Shown here piece by piece: positions 63,707-64,000 of a DNA stretch of 64,000 nt. The first letter of the stretch is position 1, and every line of letters begins with the position of its first letter. The notes below the pieces were generated by a model. The model was not told where the DNA came from. It was given only the letters and a program-made list of their open reading frames with translations, and ran no database searches. Origin of the DNA: Plectosphaerella cucumerina. Taxonomy: Eukaryota; Ascomycota; Sordariomycetes; Glomerellales; Plectosphaerellaceae. The translations under genes and the position numbers were made by a program. Where the stretch lies: NCBI GenBank assembly GCA_020746995.1, contig JAGPXD010000001.1, positions 7,006,001-7,070,000 on the forward strand, given 5' to 3'.

Positions 63707-64000
63707 ATGACAACCTCACCTCTAGGGCCCGCGACGATGGGCTTCCTCAGACACGTGCCCGCTCTCTTCCTCGCGACGGAGCTGTTCATCGCCGCCATCG
63801 GGCGCCTGGTCCCAGCGCTGCGCACCTTTCACGGCAAGGTGCGGCGCAAGACACTTCGCACGGCGCCGGAACTGTACCCCGTGGTCCCATTCCGGGACGA
63901 CATACAAGCACATCTGCGATATGTCGGCACGTGGCTTTTCGTAACCGGGCTTCTGGTTGCCATCCCAGCGACACGGGGAGCAAGGGCGACACTGGGCCTG
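63707..64000 (+). CDS. Membrane protein, 5' part (cut by right edge)
   Basis: Open from the ATG at 63707 for 98 codons to the window end; a second in-frame ATG at 63737 is also possible. It shows a first hydrophobic helix (FLRHVPALFLATELFIAAIG), a basic loop (KVRRKTLRTAPELYPVVPFRDD) and a second helix (YVGTWLFVTGLLVAIPA). The layout suggests a small multi-pass membrane protein of the kind called DoxX-like or hypothetical in ascomycetes, but the fragment is too short to name. Confidence 0.55.
   Translation, partial: MTTSPLGPATMGFLRHVPALFLATELFIAAIGRLVPALRTFHGKVRRKTLRTAPELYPVVPFRDDIQAHLRYVGTWLFVTGLLVAIPATRGARATLGL

Noticed and set aside
1..64000. CRISPR arrays, bacterial operons or phage-like modules
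   Set aside because: No regularly spaced repeats; the introns, tRNA intron and gene families are plainly those of a fungal nuclear genome.

Overview
The window is nuclear DNA of a filamentous ascomycete, most likely a plant-associated Sordariomycete (Colletotrichum-like; inferred from gene content only). Coding exons are broken by short GT-AG introns of about 45-84 nt. It carries PTH11/rhodopsin-domain receptors, an Egh16-like appressorial secreted protein, a UstYa-like protein, CON-6, and a mariner/pogo-type transposon damaged in the manner of repeat-induced point mutation (RIP). I resolved 38 introns by hand; exon coordinates are given in the entries.

Region 1 (1-11104) is a dense catabolic gene cluster for plant phenolics: maleylacetate reductase (cut by the left edge), hydroxyquinol 1,2-dioxygenase, a SnoaL-like protein, a 4-hydroxybenzoate-1-hydroxylase/salicylate-hydroxylase-type flavoprotein, a short-chain dehydrogenase, a stilbene-cleaving carotenoid-oxygenase-family dioxygenase and a vanillyl-alcohol-oxidase-type flavoenzyme. 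Six of the genes form three head-to-head pairs, each with a 423-460 bp shared promoter. Read together they suggest a route from stilbenes or 4-alkylphenols through hydroxybenzaldehydes/benzoates and hydroxyquinol to maleylacetate and 3-oxoadipate.

Region 2 (11.1-14.2 kb) is a graveyard: a complete 1861-bp Fot1/pogo-like element with 42-bp terminal inverted repeats, TA target duplication and a RIP-killed transposase, followed by a truncated SGNH esterase relic.

Region 3 (14.3-31.7 kb) is gene-poor and rich in surface and secreted functions: two rhodopsin-domain membrane proteins, a secreted flavin oxidoreductase, a tRNA-Leu(AAG) with intron, secreted or cell-wall proteins, and a UstYa-like gene.

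Region 4 (32.2-48.2 kb) is mostly housekeeping: MET8, VAC1/PEP7 (FYVE), Mbp1-type APSES factor, a LYR protein, a GNAT, a Zn2Cys6 factor, CON-6 and a single-pass surface protein. Region 5 (48.2-53.7 kb) is a long gene-free stretch with a probable NLR relic. Region 6 (53.7-64.0 kb) holds the Egh16-like gene, a 1217-residue intronless protein of unknown function, CENP-L/Fta1, DBP7 and the start of a membrane protein.

A recurrent oddity: four genes (a CBM-like gene, a GPI-type protein, MET8, VAC1) each have a one-base frameshift that is repaired by a single extra C in a coding-strand C run. Because two of these are conserved housekeeping genes, homopolymer undercalling in the assembly is the likeliest cause.
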